Of a stretch of 39,495 bases of DNA, positions 13,590 through 22,035 are shown piece after piece. The notes under the pieces are model-generated. The model searched no databases and was not told the DNA's origin. It was given only the letters and a program-made list of their open reading frames with translations. A program made the position numbers and the translations under genes. Origin of the DNA: Acidimicrobiia bacterium. GTDB taxonomy: Bacteria > Actinomycetota > Acidimicrobiia > Acidimicrobiales > Bin134. The stretch's first letter is position 1; every line of letters begins with the position of its first letter. Location: NCBI GenBank assembly GCA_022825005.1, contig JAJDYU010000033.1, positions 1 to 39,495 of the forward strand, given 5' to 3'.

Positions 13590-13668
13590 AAGCGGCGATG
13601 GTAGTGGGCGCGCTCCGGTCAGTCGGAAGCGGCGATGGTAGTGGGCGCGCTCCGGTCAGTCGGAAGCG
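13590..13668. repeat. Perfect 37-bp tandem duplication (2.1 copies)
   Basis: The 37-bp unit beginning AAGCGGCGATGGTAGTGGGC occurs at 13590-13626 and again, without mismatch, at 13627-13663. The first five bases of a third copy follow at 13664-13668. The copy nearer the dismutase contains the last codons and TGA stop of that gene; the other fills the space up to the P450 ATG. Perfect identity points to a recent slippage duplication in the dismutase-P450 spacer. Confidence 0.95.
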
Positions 13669-14240
13669 AGGTTCTCGGCGGCGAACTCCCAGTTGATCAG
13701 GTGGTCCAAAAACGCCTCCACATAAGCGGCCCGGGCGTTCTGGTAGTCGAGGTAGTAGGCGTGCTCCCACACGTCCACCACCAGCAGAGCCCGGCGATCT
13801 TCCAGCAGGGGCAGATCGGCGTTGGGGGTCTGCACGATGTCGAGCCTGCCGTTGTCGGCTACCAGCCAGGTCCAGCCGGAGCCGAACAACCCCACGGCCG
13901 CATCGGCGAACCGGCGGCGGAACTCGTCGGTGGAGCCGAATGACTCCTCAATGGCCGCCCGAACGGGCCCCGAAGGAGCCCCACCCCCGTCTGGGCTCAT
14001 CGAATGCCAGTAGAAGGTGTGATTCCAAATCTGGGCTGCGTTGTTGAAGATCGCACCCTCGGCCCCCAAAACCACCTTCTCGAGTTCGGCGCCCTCCCAC
14101 TGGGTGCCGCTGGTCAGGCGGTTCAGGTTGGCCACATAGCCGGCGTGGTGCCGCTCATAGTGGAAGCTCACGGTCTCGGCGCTCACATACGGTTCGAGCG
14201 CGCTTTGCGGGTACGGAAGGGGAGGAAGCTCAAACGCCAT
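13656..14240 (-). CDS. sodB: Superoxide dismutase, Fe-type
   Basis: This 194-residue Fe/Mn-family superoxide dismutase is the normal length for a cytoplasmic enzyme. Metal ligands are His27 (SFHYERHH), His74 (IWNHTFYW), Asp156 and His160 (DVWEHAYYLDY). Gln70 in FNNAAQIW is the position used by iron enzymes, and the matching Mn-type Gln near SGWTWL is absent, so iron is the likely metal. The start overlaps the end of the upstream amidohydrolase gene by 11 bp. Its position just before a P450 gene would suit protection against leaked superoxide, though this is inference. Its stop codon lies inside the tandem duplication. Confidence 0.93.
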   Translation of the reverse strand: MAFELPPLPYPQSALEPYVSAETVSFHYERHHAGYVANLNRLTSGTQWEGAELEKVVLGAEGAIFNNAAQIWNHTFYWHSMSPDGGGAPSGPVRAAIEESFGSTDEFRRRFADAAVGLFGSGWTWLVADNGRLDIVQTPNADLPLLEDRRALLVVDVWEHAYYLDYQNARAAYVEAFLDHLINWEFAAENLASD

Positions 14241-15639
14241 AACGGGCTATTACGGTACCGGCAAAAAATTCGGGATTGATAGCCGTATACATCCGATACG
14301 GGTTGTCGAACACAAACGCCCGGAAATCGGCGTCGGTGATCAGCCCCTCTTCCACCAGACCGTGGGCCTCGTCCATAATCGAGCCGATATCGGTCACGTC
14401 CCAGTGGCCGATGTCGGAGGAGAAAACCGCGTTGAGCTTCACGCCGCAGGGGTTGGCCGGGCCGAAGGCCACATGCACCCCCCGGTCGTCGGCTTCGCAC
14501 CCGAAGTAGAGAGAAGACGCGAACGACTCGGCGATTTCCTCGTCGGAGCTCACTCCCAGTCGGGTCCACTCGTCGGGCTCTTCAGGCGCTCCCCCGTGGA
14601 TGGGCATGCCGTGGGCATATGAGGCCAGGTCGTCACCGAGGATCTCCCGGAAATCCCCGCCGTAGCGCTCGAAGTACCGGCCCAGCTCATCGAGGTCGAG
14701 CAGAGCGGGGTCGAAGTTGCGCTGGATGGCCTCCCAGCTGCGCTTCTCCCAGTGCTCGATGATGTCGCACAACAGCTGGGTGCCCCACGACACGCCGCAC
14801 TCCAAGAACACGAACGGCAGCTCGGGAATGCGCCGGGTGACCCCGCCCAAGAACAAGGCCTTGCACAGCTCATACATAAGGGCTTGGAACTGGCCGATGT
14901 GATTAGCGGTGTAGCTGGATACGAAGGTGTGGATGCCGGGGCGGAAGGCCAAGCCGCCGTGGAAGGTGGCGGCAAAGCCGAGCTCTACGCAGCGGCGCCA
15001 CACCGGGTCGTAGTCGTAGGCCGAGTCGAGGCCATAGCAGTCGATCCAGTGGTGCTGGCCGGGCCACAGCCATCCCGACCGGGTCTGCTGGTCGGGCTCG
15101 TCGATGGGCCGCATCACTCCCTCGGCGAACACCACCACCTTCAGGCCCAGCTCAGCGCAGTGCTCCAGCTCGGCGATGGCCTCGTCGGGGGTGTGGGCGG
15201 GGATGATCCCGGCCATGGCCATGCGATCGGAGTAGGGGTTGTAGACGTCGGCGTAGAACTCGTTGAACGCCCGGCACAGACCGGTGCGGTAGTCGGCGTC
15301 TTCCACCGCGCAGCTGGTGAGCGTGTTGGTGGGGTACAGCACCGTATAGTCGATGCCCACCTCGGGCAGACGCTCATAGAGCAGGGCGGGCAGCATGGCG
15401 GTGGCCCGGTCCAGCACATTGGCGGTGTGGGTGCCCCACCAAGCCCCCTGCGGCGAGCGGTTTCGGCGGCGCTCACCGAGGCTGCGGGCCTTCTGCGAGT
15501 TGCGCATGGGAAGACCCTCCGACAGGTGTCGCGCATACAACTCGGCCCCCAGCACTCGCTCCAGGTGGGGCTGTTGGGCCGCGGTTATCTCCAGCACATG
15601 GCCATCGGCATCGATCACCGGGTGGCCGAACCGGCTCAC
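14230..15639 (-). CDS. Amidohydrolase family protein (amidohydrolase-2), copy B
   Basis: This 469-residue TIM-barrel amidohydrolase is longer and more distant from the two neighbouring family members. The metal motif near the N-terminus is VIDADGHVLE (Asp10, Asp12, His14). A probable later ligand is in FSSDIGHWDV, followed by helices typical of the family's C-terminal part. It contains an insert around 45-70 rich in Arg (MRNSQKARSLGERRRNRS). It is part of the minus-strand run and overlaps the dismutase start by 11 bp. The substrate is unknown; a hydrolase or decarboxylase acting on a ring-derived acid would fit the context. Confidence 0.82.
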   Translation of the reverse strand: MSRFGHPVIDADGHVLEITAAQQPHLERVLGAELYARHLSEGLPMRNSQKARSLGERRRNRSPQGAWWGTHTANVLDRATAMLPALLYERLPEVGIDYTVLYPTNTLTSCAVEDADYRTGLCRAFNEFYADVYNPYSDRMAMAGIIPAHTPDEAIAELEHCAELGLKVVVFAEGVMRPIDEPDQQTRSGWLWPGQHHWIDCYGLDSAYDYDPVWRRCVELGFAATFHGGLAFRPGIHTFVSSYTANHIGQFQALMYELCKALFLGGVTRRIPELPFVFLECGVSWGTQLLCDIIEHWEKRSWEAIQRNFDPALLDLDELGRYFERYGGDFREILGDDLASYAHGMPIHGGAPEEPDEWTRLGVSSDEEIAESFASSLYFGCEADDRGVHVAFGPANPCGVKLNAVFSSDIGHWDVTDIGSIMDEAHGLVEEGLITDADFRAFVFDNPYRMYTAINPEFFAGTVIARYGV

Positions 15640-15686
15640 GGCCGTCCCCGCGTCACGTCAAGCAGCGAGCCGGAACCGAATCCGAG

Positions 15687-16907
15687 CTATGGAAGGCGGA
15701 CGTCGGGAAGCGGGTGGCGGAACATGCGAGCCGCGTTCTCATGGGTGAGCTTGCGGATCACGTCGTCGCTCAAATGCCCCAGCTTCGACTCCAGGGTGTC
15801 CTGGCAATTGGGCCAGGTGGAGTCGGCGTGGGGGTAGTCGGTTTCGACCATGGTGTGGTCGAGGTTCATCGCGATCACCGCGTCGATGGAAGACGGGTCG
15901 TTGATGGTGCAGTAGTAGAAGTTGCGCATCAGTACTTCGTGGGGGCCGATGTCGGTGCCGCCTGGCCACAAGCTTCGACCGTGGCCGGAGATCTCGATCT
16001 GGTGCTTGAGGCGGTCGTACATGATGGGCACCCAGCCGCAGCCTCCCTCCGACATGGCGATCTTGATGTTGGGATAGCGCACCGGGATTCCCGACCACAC
16101 CCAGTCGGCCGCGGCGGCATAGGCGTGCATCTGGAACATGGTGGCCCCAACACCAATGGGCGGTCCACCGGGGTCTGTGGGCATGACGTGTCCCGACGAC
16201 GCCACATGCAGGCAGATCACGGTGTCGGTCTCCTCGCATGCCCTCCACACTGGCTCCCACCATTCGCTGTGGATGGACGGCAGATCGATGTTGTGCGGAA
16301 TCTCCGGCAGCGTGACGGCCACGAAACCCCGCTCGGCGTTGCGGCGGATCTCGGCGGCGGCCAGATCGGCATCCTTCAGCCAGGTGATGCCCATGGGGAT
16401 GATGCGCTCCGGGTACGAGCCCCACCACTCCTCGTAAATCCAGTCGTTGAACGCCCGGGTCACCGCCAAGCCCAGCTCTGGATCTGAGCAGTCGGAATAG
16501 ACCCGGCCGCAAAAGCCGGTGATCTGGCTGGGAAAGCAGATCGATGCCCAGATGCCGCCCAGGTCCATGTCATAGATGCGGGCCTTGATGTCCCAGGAAC
16601 CCCGGCGCATGTCGGAGAATCGAGCGGGCTCCATGGTGAAGTCGTTGCGGTCGGCCCTTCCCACCAGGGCGTTCAGGCCGAGCTGAGCGTAGATCTCGCC
16701 ATCGAATTCCCAGTGCTGGCCCCCGTCGCCGCTCTCGACCACCTTCGGCGCCCGATCGGCGAACCGGGCGGGCAGCCGACCCTCGAACAGCCAGGGCGGC
16801 TCCACGAGGTGGTCATCTACCGAGATGAGCGTGTACCGGATGCGCTGGGCCTCGGGATCGGGAAGCAGCAGATCGCTGGGCTTCTCGTGGATATCGACGA
16901 TGGTCAT
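15687..16907 (-). CDS. Amidohydrolase family protein (ACMSD-like), copy A
   Basis: This 406-residue protein is the apparent first gene of the minus-strand run that leads through copy B, dismutase, P450 and copy C. The metal motif is SVDDHLVEPP (Asp31/Asp32/His33). CLHVASSGH and VETDYPHADSTWP supply other likely ligands. The same three motifs in the same order occur in copy C, including the conserved DYPHxDSTWP, so the two are likely paralogs. The gap to copy B is 47 bp. It is either an isoenzyme or a partner for a related step. No SD sequence is evident upstream of the ATG. Confidence 0.85.
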   Translation of the reverse strand: MTIVDIHEKPSDLLLPDPEAQRIRYTLISVDDHLVEPPWLFEGRLPARFADRAPKVVESGDGGQHWEFDGEIYAQLGLNALVGRADRNDFTMEPARFSDMRRGSWDIKARIYDMDLGGIWASICFPSQITGFCGRVYSDCSDPELGLAVTRAFNDWIYEEWWGSYPERIIPMGITWLKDADLAAAEIRRNAERGFVAVTLPEIPHNIDLPSIHSEWWEPVWRACEETDTVICLHVASSGHVMPTDPGGPPIGVGATMFQMHAYAAAADWVWSGIPVRYPNIKIAMSEGGCGWVPIMYDRLKHQIEISGHGRSLWPGGTDIGPHEVLMRNFYYCTINDPSSIDAVIAMNLDHTMVETDYPHADSTWPNCQDTLESKLGHLSDDVIRKLTHENAARMFRHPLPDVRLP

Positions 16908-16985
16908 GGCAGCAGCCTACGGGCCTGGAGGCGACCTGCGCTATAAGCCAGCTCCCTTTGGTTCGGATTCCGTGGTCTCGGCGAG

Positions 16986-17363
16986 TCAGTCCAACCCGGC
17001 TGCCCTGAATGCCCGGCTGAGCAACGGTGGAACCTCCCCCACCGCGGCGTCTTCCATGTCCTCCACCATCGCCTCCTCCATATCGGGAAGCCTGAAGGCC
17101 CTCGGAGATTCGGAAGAGGCGTCGTCCACCAGCACCAGCTCGGGCTCGAAATCGGACTCATCGAATGGGGTCCGCAAGTCCGCCAGAGTCCAGCCCAACG
17201 GCACCACAACCGCATCCGCATGGTGACGGCACAGCGGCACACCGGCGATGCCGGTGTCGTCCTGGATGTCGATCAACTGCGCCGACAAGTCCCGGGCGTT
17301 GATCAACAGGATTGCCGAAGCATGTTCGCCGCATGTCGATCGCGCACAAAACCTTGGCGACAT
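16986..17363 (-). CDS. DUF3499-like small actinobacterial protein
   Basis: This 125-residue protein resembles the actinobacteria-specific DUF3499 group in its N-terminal layout. It shows CARSTCGEHASA, then an acidic beta-rich stretch, then the pattern LCRHHADAVVVPLGW (Cys6, Cys11, Cys45, His48 as likely ligands of a small zinc-binding fold). The C-terminal half is acidic and lacks recognisable motifs. Function is unknown for the group. It is divergent from the M29/NicX-like gene at 17449, with 85 bp between. Family assignment is by eye and moderate. Confidence 0.65.
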   Translation of the reverse strand: MSPRFCARSTCGEHASAILLINARDLSAQLIDIQDDTGIAGVPLCRHHADAVVVPLGWTLADLRTPFDESDFEPELVLVDDASSESPRAFRLPDMEEAMVEDMEDAAVGEVPPLLSRAFRAAGLD

Positions 17364-17448
17364 ACTCAGAAAATACTCCCGCCCAAACCAGAATTAACGG
17401 ATACCCCGGTTGCACCGCATCGCTGGGCGGCAGTAGATAGGTGAAGAG

Positions 17449-18453
17449 ATGAGATCAAATTCAGTCAACCGCCGAGCAGTTGATGTCTTGGCCCGCCAGT
17501 TGGAGCTGTGCCGGGCCGCACCCGGGCGCCCAGCAATGGTGCTGTCCGACGGAGCCACTGACCCTGTACTGGTTGACGCCGCAATCCATGCCTTAGACCA
17601 AATCGGGGCCCGGGCCGAATCGGTGTTTGTCGACGATCAGTCGTCTGATGAAGAGAATGCTGAGCCGACAATGCCCGACATCGTCGTCAACCTGCTCGAC
17701 GGCTACTCGGATGCGGCTAGAACCCTGGTCTCTCCCAACGCCCGAGTGCTGTCGGTGGTTGCCCGTACCACCGGCGAACTGCACGGAGTGGTGCCCCATG
17801 TCGGATTGAGCCGCCGGGTAAAGCGGGGATTGGACCTACTGGAAACCGGACAGGAACTGCACGTAGGCGACGACAAGGGCACGAATCTGCGGATCGGCTT
17901 GAGAGGCGCCCGCCGGTGGATGCACGACGGCCTGACCACCGTACCCGGCACGGTTGCCGAGTGGCCCCGGGGGATGATCGGGTCGTCCCCAGCTGGCGAG
18001 ACCGCCGAGGGAACCGTGGTCATGTCGCCTGGCGACATCTGGCTGCCGATGGGCTGGTACGCCCGCTCGTCGGTGGCTTTGACCTTTGAGGGCGGGCGGA
18101 TGGTGCGCATCGAGGGGCCGCGGAGCGAGACCGATGCCATCCGGGCCCATCTGGCATCGGTCGGCTCTCCCTCGGCCTACCGGCTCGATGCGGTGGAGAT
18201 CGGCCTGCTGTGGATTGACCGACCCCAGCGGCCAGCTCTATTCGAGCCGGGATTCGCCGATTCATTCGGAGTTGCCGACCGCTATGGCCATGTGGTGATA
18301 GCTACCGGTGACTACCCCACCGTGGGGATCGCCTGCTGTTTGAGAAGTGCCACAGTGGCGGTGGACGAGGTGGCTGCCGTGCGGTCGGGACAGCCCCAGG
18401 GAGACCTCGCTCCCGACGTCTACGAGCAGGCCGCCCACCGCTTCCCGCTGTAG
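17449..18453 (+). CDS. M29 aminopeptidase / NicX-like superfamily protein
   Basis: This 334-residue protein has a layout similar to aminopeptidase T (M29) and 2,5-dihydroxypyridine dioxygenase (NicX). It shows an N-terminal alpha/beta part (VLSDGATDPVLVDAAIHALDQ), then KGTNLRIGLRGARRW, a TVVMSPGDIW segment and a later YGHVVIATGDYPTVG. In metal-binding members the segment LPxGEVFxxP carries a Glu ligand. Here the matching stretch reads WPRGMIGSSP, so that ligand appears lost while a downstream His is kept. It may bind a different metal or be non-catalytic. The start has AGGTGA about 9 bases upstream. The stop overlaps the next gene as TAGTG. Confidence 0.55.
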   Translation: MRSNSVNRRAVDVLARQLELCRAAPGRPAMVLSDGATDPVLVDAAIHALDQIGARAESVFVDDQSSDEENAEPTMPDIVVNLLDGYSDAARTLVSPNARVLSVVARTTGELHGVVPHVGLSRRVKRGLDLLETGQELHVGDDKGTNLRIGLRGARRWMHDGLTTVPGTVAEWPRGMIGSSPAGETAEGTVVMSPGDIWLPMGWYARSSVALTFEGGRMVRIEGPRSETDAIRAHLASVGSPSAYRLDAVEIGLLWIDRPQRPALFEPGFADSFGVADRYGHVVIATGDYPTVGIACCLRSATVAVDEVAAVRSGQPQGDLAPDVYEQAAHRFPL

Positions 18454-19397
18454 TGTCCCAGCGCATGGAGATGCGCAGCATTGGAAGCTTGTCGGCCTCG
18501 GTTATCGGGCTGGGGTGCAACAACTTCGGCATGACCATCGACGCCGATGCCACTCAGACGGTTGTCGACGCCGCTATGGACGCCGGGATCAACTACTTCG
18601 ACACGGCCGACCTGTACGGCCGGGGCAAGTCTGAGGAGTTCCTCGGCGCCGCGCTGGGCGGCCGGCGCGACCAGGTGATTGTGGCCACCAAGTTCGGCCA
18701 TCCGGGCGCCCTGCCCGAAGGCCAGAAGGGCGGCGACCCGGCCTGGATTCGTCAAGCCGTGGAGGCCAGCCTCACCCGGCTGAACACCGACCGCATCGAC
18801 CACTACCAGCTCCACATGCCCGACACCGAAACCCCGCAGGCCGAGACGCTGGGGGCGCTTCAAGAGCTGGTGGACGAGGGCAAGGTACTGGAGATCGGCT
18901 GTTCCAACTTCAGCGCCGAGCAGATTGACGAAGCGGCTCGCGCCGCGGAACAGGCGGAAGCGGGCAACTACGCCAGCGTGCAAAACCACTACTCGGTGCT
19001 AACCCGCAGCGTGGAGGATGAGGGCGTGGCAGACGCCTGCGAGCGCACGGGGATGATGGTGGTCCCCTATTTCCCCTTGGAGTCCGGACTGCTCACCGGC
19101 AAGTACTCGGGGATGACGCCTCCCGAGGGGTCGCGCCTTTCGCTTTGGAAGGGCGAAATGCGGGACATGTTCCTCAGCGAGGACAACCTGGCCGCAGTGG
19201 ACCGACTAACCGACTATGCCGCCGACTCGGGCCACAGCATTCTGGAGCTGGCCATCGGATGGCTGGTGTCCAATCCGGCGGTGGCCACCGTCATCTGCGG
19301 GGCAACCAAGCCCTCCCAGGTGGCCTCCAACGTGGCAGCCGCCGACTGGGCTATGAGTCCTGCTCAGCGGTCCGAGATCGCTGAGCTGGCCTCCTAG
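18453..19397 (+). CDS. Aldo/keto reductase
   Basis: This protein of about 310 residues belongs to the aldo/keto reductase family and reduces carbonyls with NAD(P)H in a TIM barrel. The catalytic tetrad is visible as Asp46 and Tyr51 in FDTADLYGRG, Lys76 in ATKFG and His117 in YQLHMPD (numbered from the ATG at 18465). The GTG at 18453 gives a one-base TAGTG overlap with the preceding gene, a junction type also seen at 24919. The ATGs at 18465 and 18471 are alternatives. The coupling suggests it works with the M29/NicX-like protein. The substrate is unknown. Confidence 0.9.
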   Translation: MSQRMEMRSIGSLSASVIGLGCNNFGMTIDADATQTVVDAAMDAGINYFDTADLYGRGKSEEFLGAALGGRRDQVIVATKFGHPGALPEGQKGGDPAWIRQAVEASLTRLNTDRIDHYQLHMPDTETPQAETLGALQELVDEGKVLEIGCSNFSAEQIDEAARAAEQAEAGNYASVQNHYSVLTRSVEDEGVADACERTGMMVVPYFPLESGLLTGKYSGMTPPEGSRLSLWKGEMRDMFLSEDNLAAVDRLTDYAADSGHSILELAIGWLVSNPAVATVICGATKPSQVASNVAAADWAMSPAQRSEIAELAS

Positions 19398-19451
19398 GAC
19401 ATTCTTCGCACGCGCTCAGCGCTCGTCCGGGCTGCGGGTCCTGTCACCTAC

Positions 19452-19484
19452 GGCGGCCTGGCCGGCGGAGCGGCCAGGTCCGCC
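19452..19484. terminator. GC-rich hairpin between convergent genes
   Basis: CCTGGCCG-gcggag-CGGCCAGG forms a perfect 8-bp stem with a 6-base loop at 19457-19478. It extends through GGCGG/CCGCC with one bulged base to 19452-19484. It lies between the convergent aldo/keto reductase and phosphomutase genes. There is no T-run, so it would be a bidirectional, actinobacterial-type hairpin terminator. The rest of the 116-bp gap shows nothing else. Confidence 0.45.
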
Positions 19485-19513
19485 TGCGGCGCCACCCACA
19501 GCCCTCACGGGGC

Positions 19514-21175
19514 TCATCTGCGACCAGAGCTCTCTGCCCTGTCAATCAGCTCTCGGACCGCCTCGCTCAAAGTTTGGAGCGGGTCGGGGAACTGGATGTC
19601 GCCGACTACCTCGATGTAGCCCTTGATCTGGGGTTCGGTCCCGCTGGGACGCAGGGACACCCGATTTCCGTCGGCAAGGTCGAACCGGAGCACATCCGCG
19701 GGGTACAGACCACTGGCACCTTCTTTGAAGTCGGTGGTCTCGGCTACCGCCACGCCTCCGAATTGACCAGGCAGGTTGGCTCGAACAGCTTCCATAATCT
19801 CTGCTCCAGGGCGTCTGCCCAGTTCTACGCTCACCTGATCAGTGCGATGGAGGCCGAACTCGTCCATCAGCTCGGCAAGCCGCTCAATTGGAGTGCGTCC
19901 GAACTCGTAGGCCAGATGTCTGCACATCATGGTGAAATGGACCGCTGCGCTAATGCCGTCTTTGTCCCTCACGGCGTCGTTGCAAGCGAAACCCAACGCC
20001 TCTTCGTAGCCGAACACGAACCTCCATGGCAGGTGGCCGGGCCGAGGCTTCAGGTTGTCGGCTGCCCGGGCAATCCACTTGAACCCGGTCAATGTCTCCA
20101 CATGGGTAGCTCCCCGGGCCTCGGCGATACGGCCGACCAGCCGGCCCGAGACGATGCTGGAGGCCACCACACGCTCGTCTCCACCTGACTCGACCCCCAA
20201 TCCCAGAATCCAGTCGCATAGGAGGGCGCCGATCTCGTCGCCGGTCAATACGCGCCACTCGTTCTGGTAAGCCCACACCACGGCCGCCATCCGGTCGGCG
20301 TCTGGGTCGTTGGCTATGGCCAAGGGGGTGTCGATCTGCTCGGCTCGCTTGATCACCTTGGCCAGGGTGTCGTGGTTCTCGGGATTGGGCGAGACAACGT
20401 TGCGGAATAGGGGGTCAGGCTCGGCTTCGTCTTCCACCACGAAAGGCTCGCCATTGTCCAACTGTGTCAGCGCGAAGTTCACGTAGTGCAGCCCCACGCC
20501 TTGAAGAGGGGTGTACGCCAGCGGGTGAAAGGAGTAGAGCCGAGGCACATTGGCCAAGATGGCTGCCAGGTATTCCACTTCAACCGAAACCTTCTGCGGC
20601 CACTCCGGATCGGAGCCTCGATCAGGAAGGTCGCAGGGAGGCAGCGGCTGGGCTGCCATGGCCGCTTCGATGGCCTGATCGTGGGGCGGGATGACCTGGG
20701 CGCCATCAGCCAGGTACAGCTTGAAACCGTTGTCGCCGACGGGATTGTGACTGGCGGTGACCATTACGCCTGCCGCGCACGTGAGGCGGGTGACGGCGAA
20801 GGCCAAGACAGGGGTGGGCGAGTTGGGGGGCAGCGTCACGGGCCAGCAGCCAGCCCCGGCCAGGATCTCGGCGATGTCGGCGGCAAAAATGTCGGAGTTT
20901 TGGCGGGCGTCGTGGGCTATCACCACCCCGCCACTGCCACCGAGCCACTCGGCCAGCGCGGCGGAGAACTGGCGCGCCACCACCCGGTTAATGCGGTTGG
21001 GGCCGGCGCCCATCGGGCCTCGGATGCCGGCAGTGCCGAACCGGAGGCGGTCGCCGAATCGGTCGTCTATTCCCGCTTGGTCGCCCGCGTCGATCAACTG
21101 CTGCAGCTCAGTTCGTGTGACTGGGTCAGGGTCAGCAGCCAGCCACTCTTCGGGCGTTGGGGCCTGGAAACTCAC
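19514..21175 (-). CDS. PGM2-like phosphohexomutase/phosphopentomutase
   Basis: This 553-residue alpha-D-phosphohexomutase superfamily enzyme has the catalytic phosphoserine loop TASHNP (Ser142), the metal loop DPDADR (290-295), the sugar-binding FGYEEALGF region and the C-terminal phosphate loop RPSGTEPQIKGY. Long forms with FGTAGIRGPMG and DKDGISAAVHF match the PGM2 branch, whose human member acts mainly on ribose and deoxyribose phosphates. The gene follows purine nucleoside phosphorylase with a GTGA overlap. The likely role is therefore to isomerise (deoxy)ribose-1-phosphate to the 5-phosphate. Glucose phosphate activity is also possible. The role assignment is context inference; the family is clear. 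Confidence 0.88.
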   Translation of the reverse strand: MSFQAPTPEEWLAADPDPVTRTELQQLIDAGDQAGIDDRFGDRLRFGTAGIRGPMGAGPNRINRVVARQFSAALAEWLGGSGGVVIAHDARQNSDIFAADIAEILAGAGCWPVTLPPNSPTPVLAFAVTRLTCAAGVMVTASHNPVGDNGFKLYLADGAQVIPPHDQAIEAAMAAQPLPPCDLPDRGSDPEWPQKVSVEVEYLAAILANVPRLYSFHPLAYTPLQGVGLHYVNFALTQLDNGEPFVVEDEAEPDPLFRNVVSPNPENHDTLAKVIKRAEQIDTPLAIANDPDADRMAAVVWAYQNEWRVLTGDEIGALLCDWILGLGVESGGDERVVASSIVSGRLVGRIAEARGATHVETLTGFKWIARAADNLKPRPGHLPWRFVFGYEEALGFACNDAVRDKDGISAAVHFTMMCRHLAYEFGRTPIERLAELMDEFGLHRTDQVSVELGRRPGAEIMEAVRANLPGQFGGVAVAETTDFKEGASGLYPADVLRFDLADGNRVSLRPSGTEPQIKGYIEVVGDIQFPDPLQTLSEAVRELIDRAESSGRR

Positions 21176-21981
21176 AGCACTCTGATCACGGTGCTCAGCA
21201 CGTCGGTGACCCGGCTCTGGGCGGCCTGGCCGGCATCCAGCACTTCTTGGTGATCCAGCGCCTCTCCCATGCCGGCGGCCGCGTTGGTAACCAGCGACAC
21301 CCCGGCCACCTCAGCCCCCAGATGGCGAACGGCGATGGCCTCCAGCACGGTGGACATGCCCACCAGGTCGGCGCCCATGCGGGCCAGCATGGTGATCTCC
21401 GCCGGGGTTTCGAAGTGCGGCCCAACCAGCCCGGCGTACACCCCCTCACCCACTGTTGGGTCGATGCGACGCACGGCCTCGCGGATGCGGGACGAGTACA
21501 GGTCGGTCAGGTCGGTGAACCGGATGGCGTAGCCCTCGGGCGGGGCCGGGCCGAACAGCGGGGACTGGCCGGTGAGGTTGATGTGGTCGCTGATCAGCAC
21601 CGGCTGGCCCACTCCGAAGGCGGGGTTCATGCAACCGGCCGCGTTGGTGAGCACCACCGTGGAGCATCCCGCCGCCACCGCGGCCCGCACGCCGTGGACC
21701 ACGTCGGCAGGAGGATGGCCCTCGTAGAGATGGACCCGGCCGGCCATCACCAGCAAGCGCCGGCCGTTCACATTCACCGCCCGGAGAGTTCCACCGTGGC
21801 CGGGGACTGACGGCGAATGAAACCCAGTGATGGTCTCGGCGGCCACTTCGGCCTCCACCTCGCCGAGACCGATGGCTACCTCGGCCCAGCCTGAGCCCAG
21901 CACCGCGGCAGCGTCAAAGCGGCCTCCCAACTGCTCGACCAGCTCTGCCCCGGCCAGCTCGGCCCGCTCGAATGGGTTCAT
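21172..21981 (-). CDS. punA: Purine nucleoside phosphorylase (trimeric type)
   Basis: This 269-residue member of the PNP/MTAP family is the type that phosphorolyses inosine and guanosine to base plus ribose-1-phosphate. Motifs include AVLGSGW (26-32), SVPGHGG with the phosphate-contacting His62, GRVHLYEGH (81-89), LTNAAGCMNP, GLVGPHFETPAEI, GMSTVLEAIAVRHLG and SLVTNAAAG, whose Asn is the base-recognising residue of 6-oxopurine enzymes. The start lies 54 bp after adenosine kinase and the stop overlaps the phosphomutase start, making a three-gene nucleoside salvage operon. Confidence 0.92.
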   Translation of the reverse strand: MNPFERAELAGAELVEQLGGRFDAAAVLGSGWAEVAIGLGEVEAEVAAETITGFHSPSVPGHGGTLRAVNVNGRRLLVMAGRVHLYEGHPPADVVHGVRAAVAAGCSTVVLTNAAGCMNPAFGVGQPVLISDHINLTGQSPLFGPAPPEGYAIRFTDLTDLYSSRIREAVRRIDPTVGEGVYAGLVGPHFETPAEITMLARMGADLVGMSTVLEAIAVRHLGAEVAGVSLVTNAAAGMGEALDHQEVLDAGQAAQSRVTDVLSTVIRVL

Positions 21982-22035
21982 GCCCTGATGGTAGAAGGCG
22001 CCGATGACACTTCCCGCACCGCGTTCGGCGGGGAG

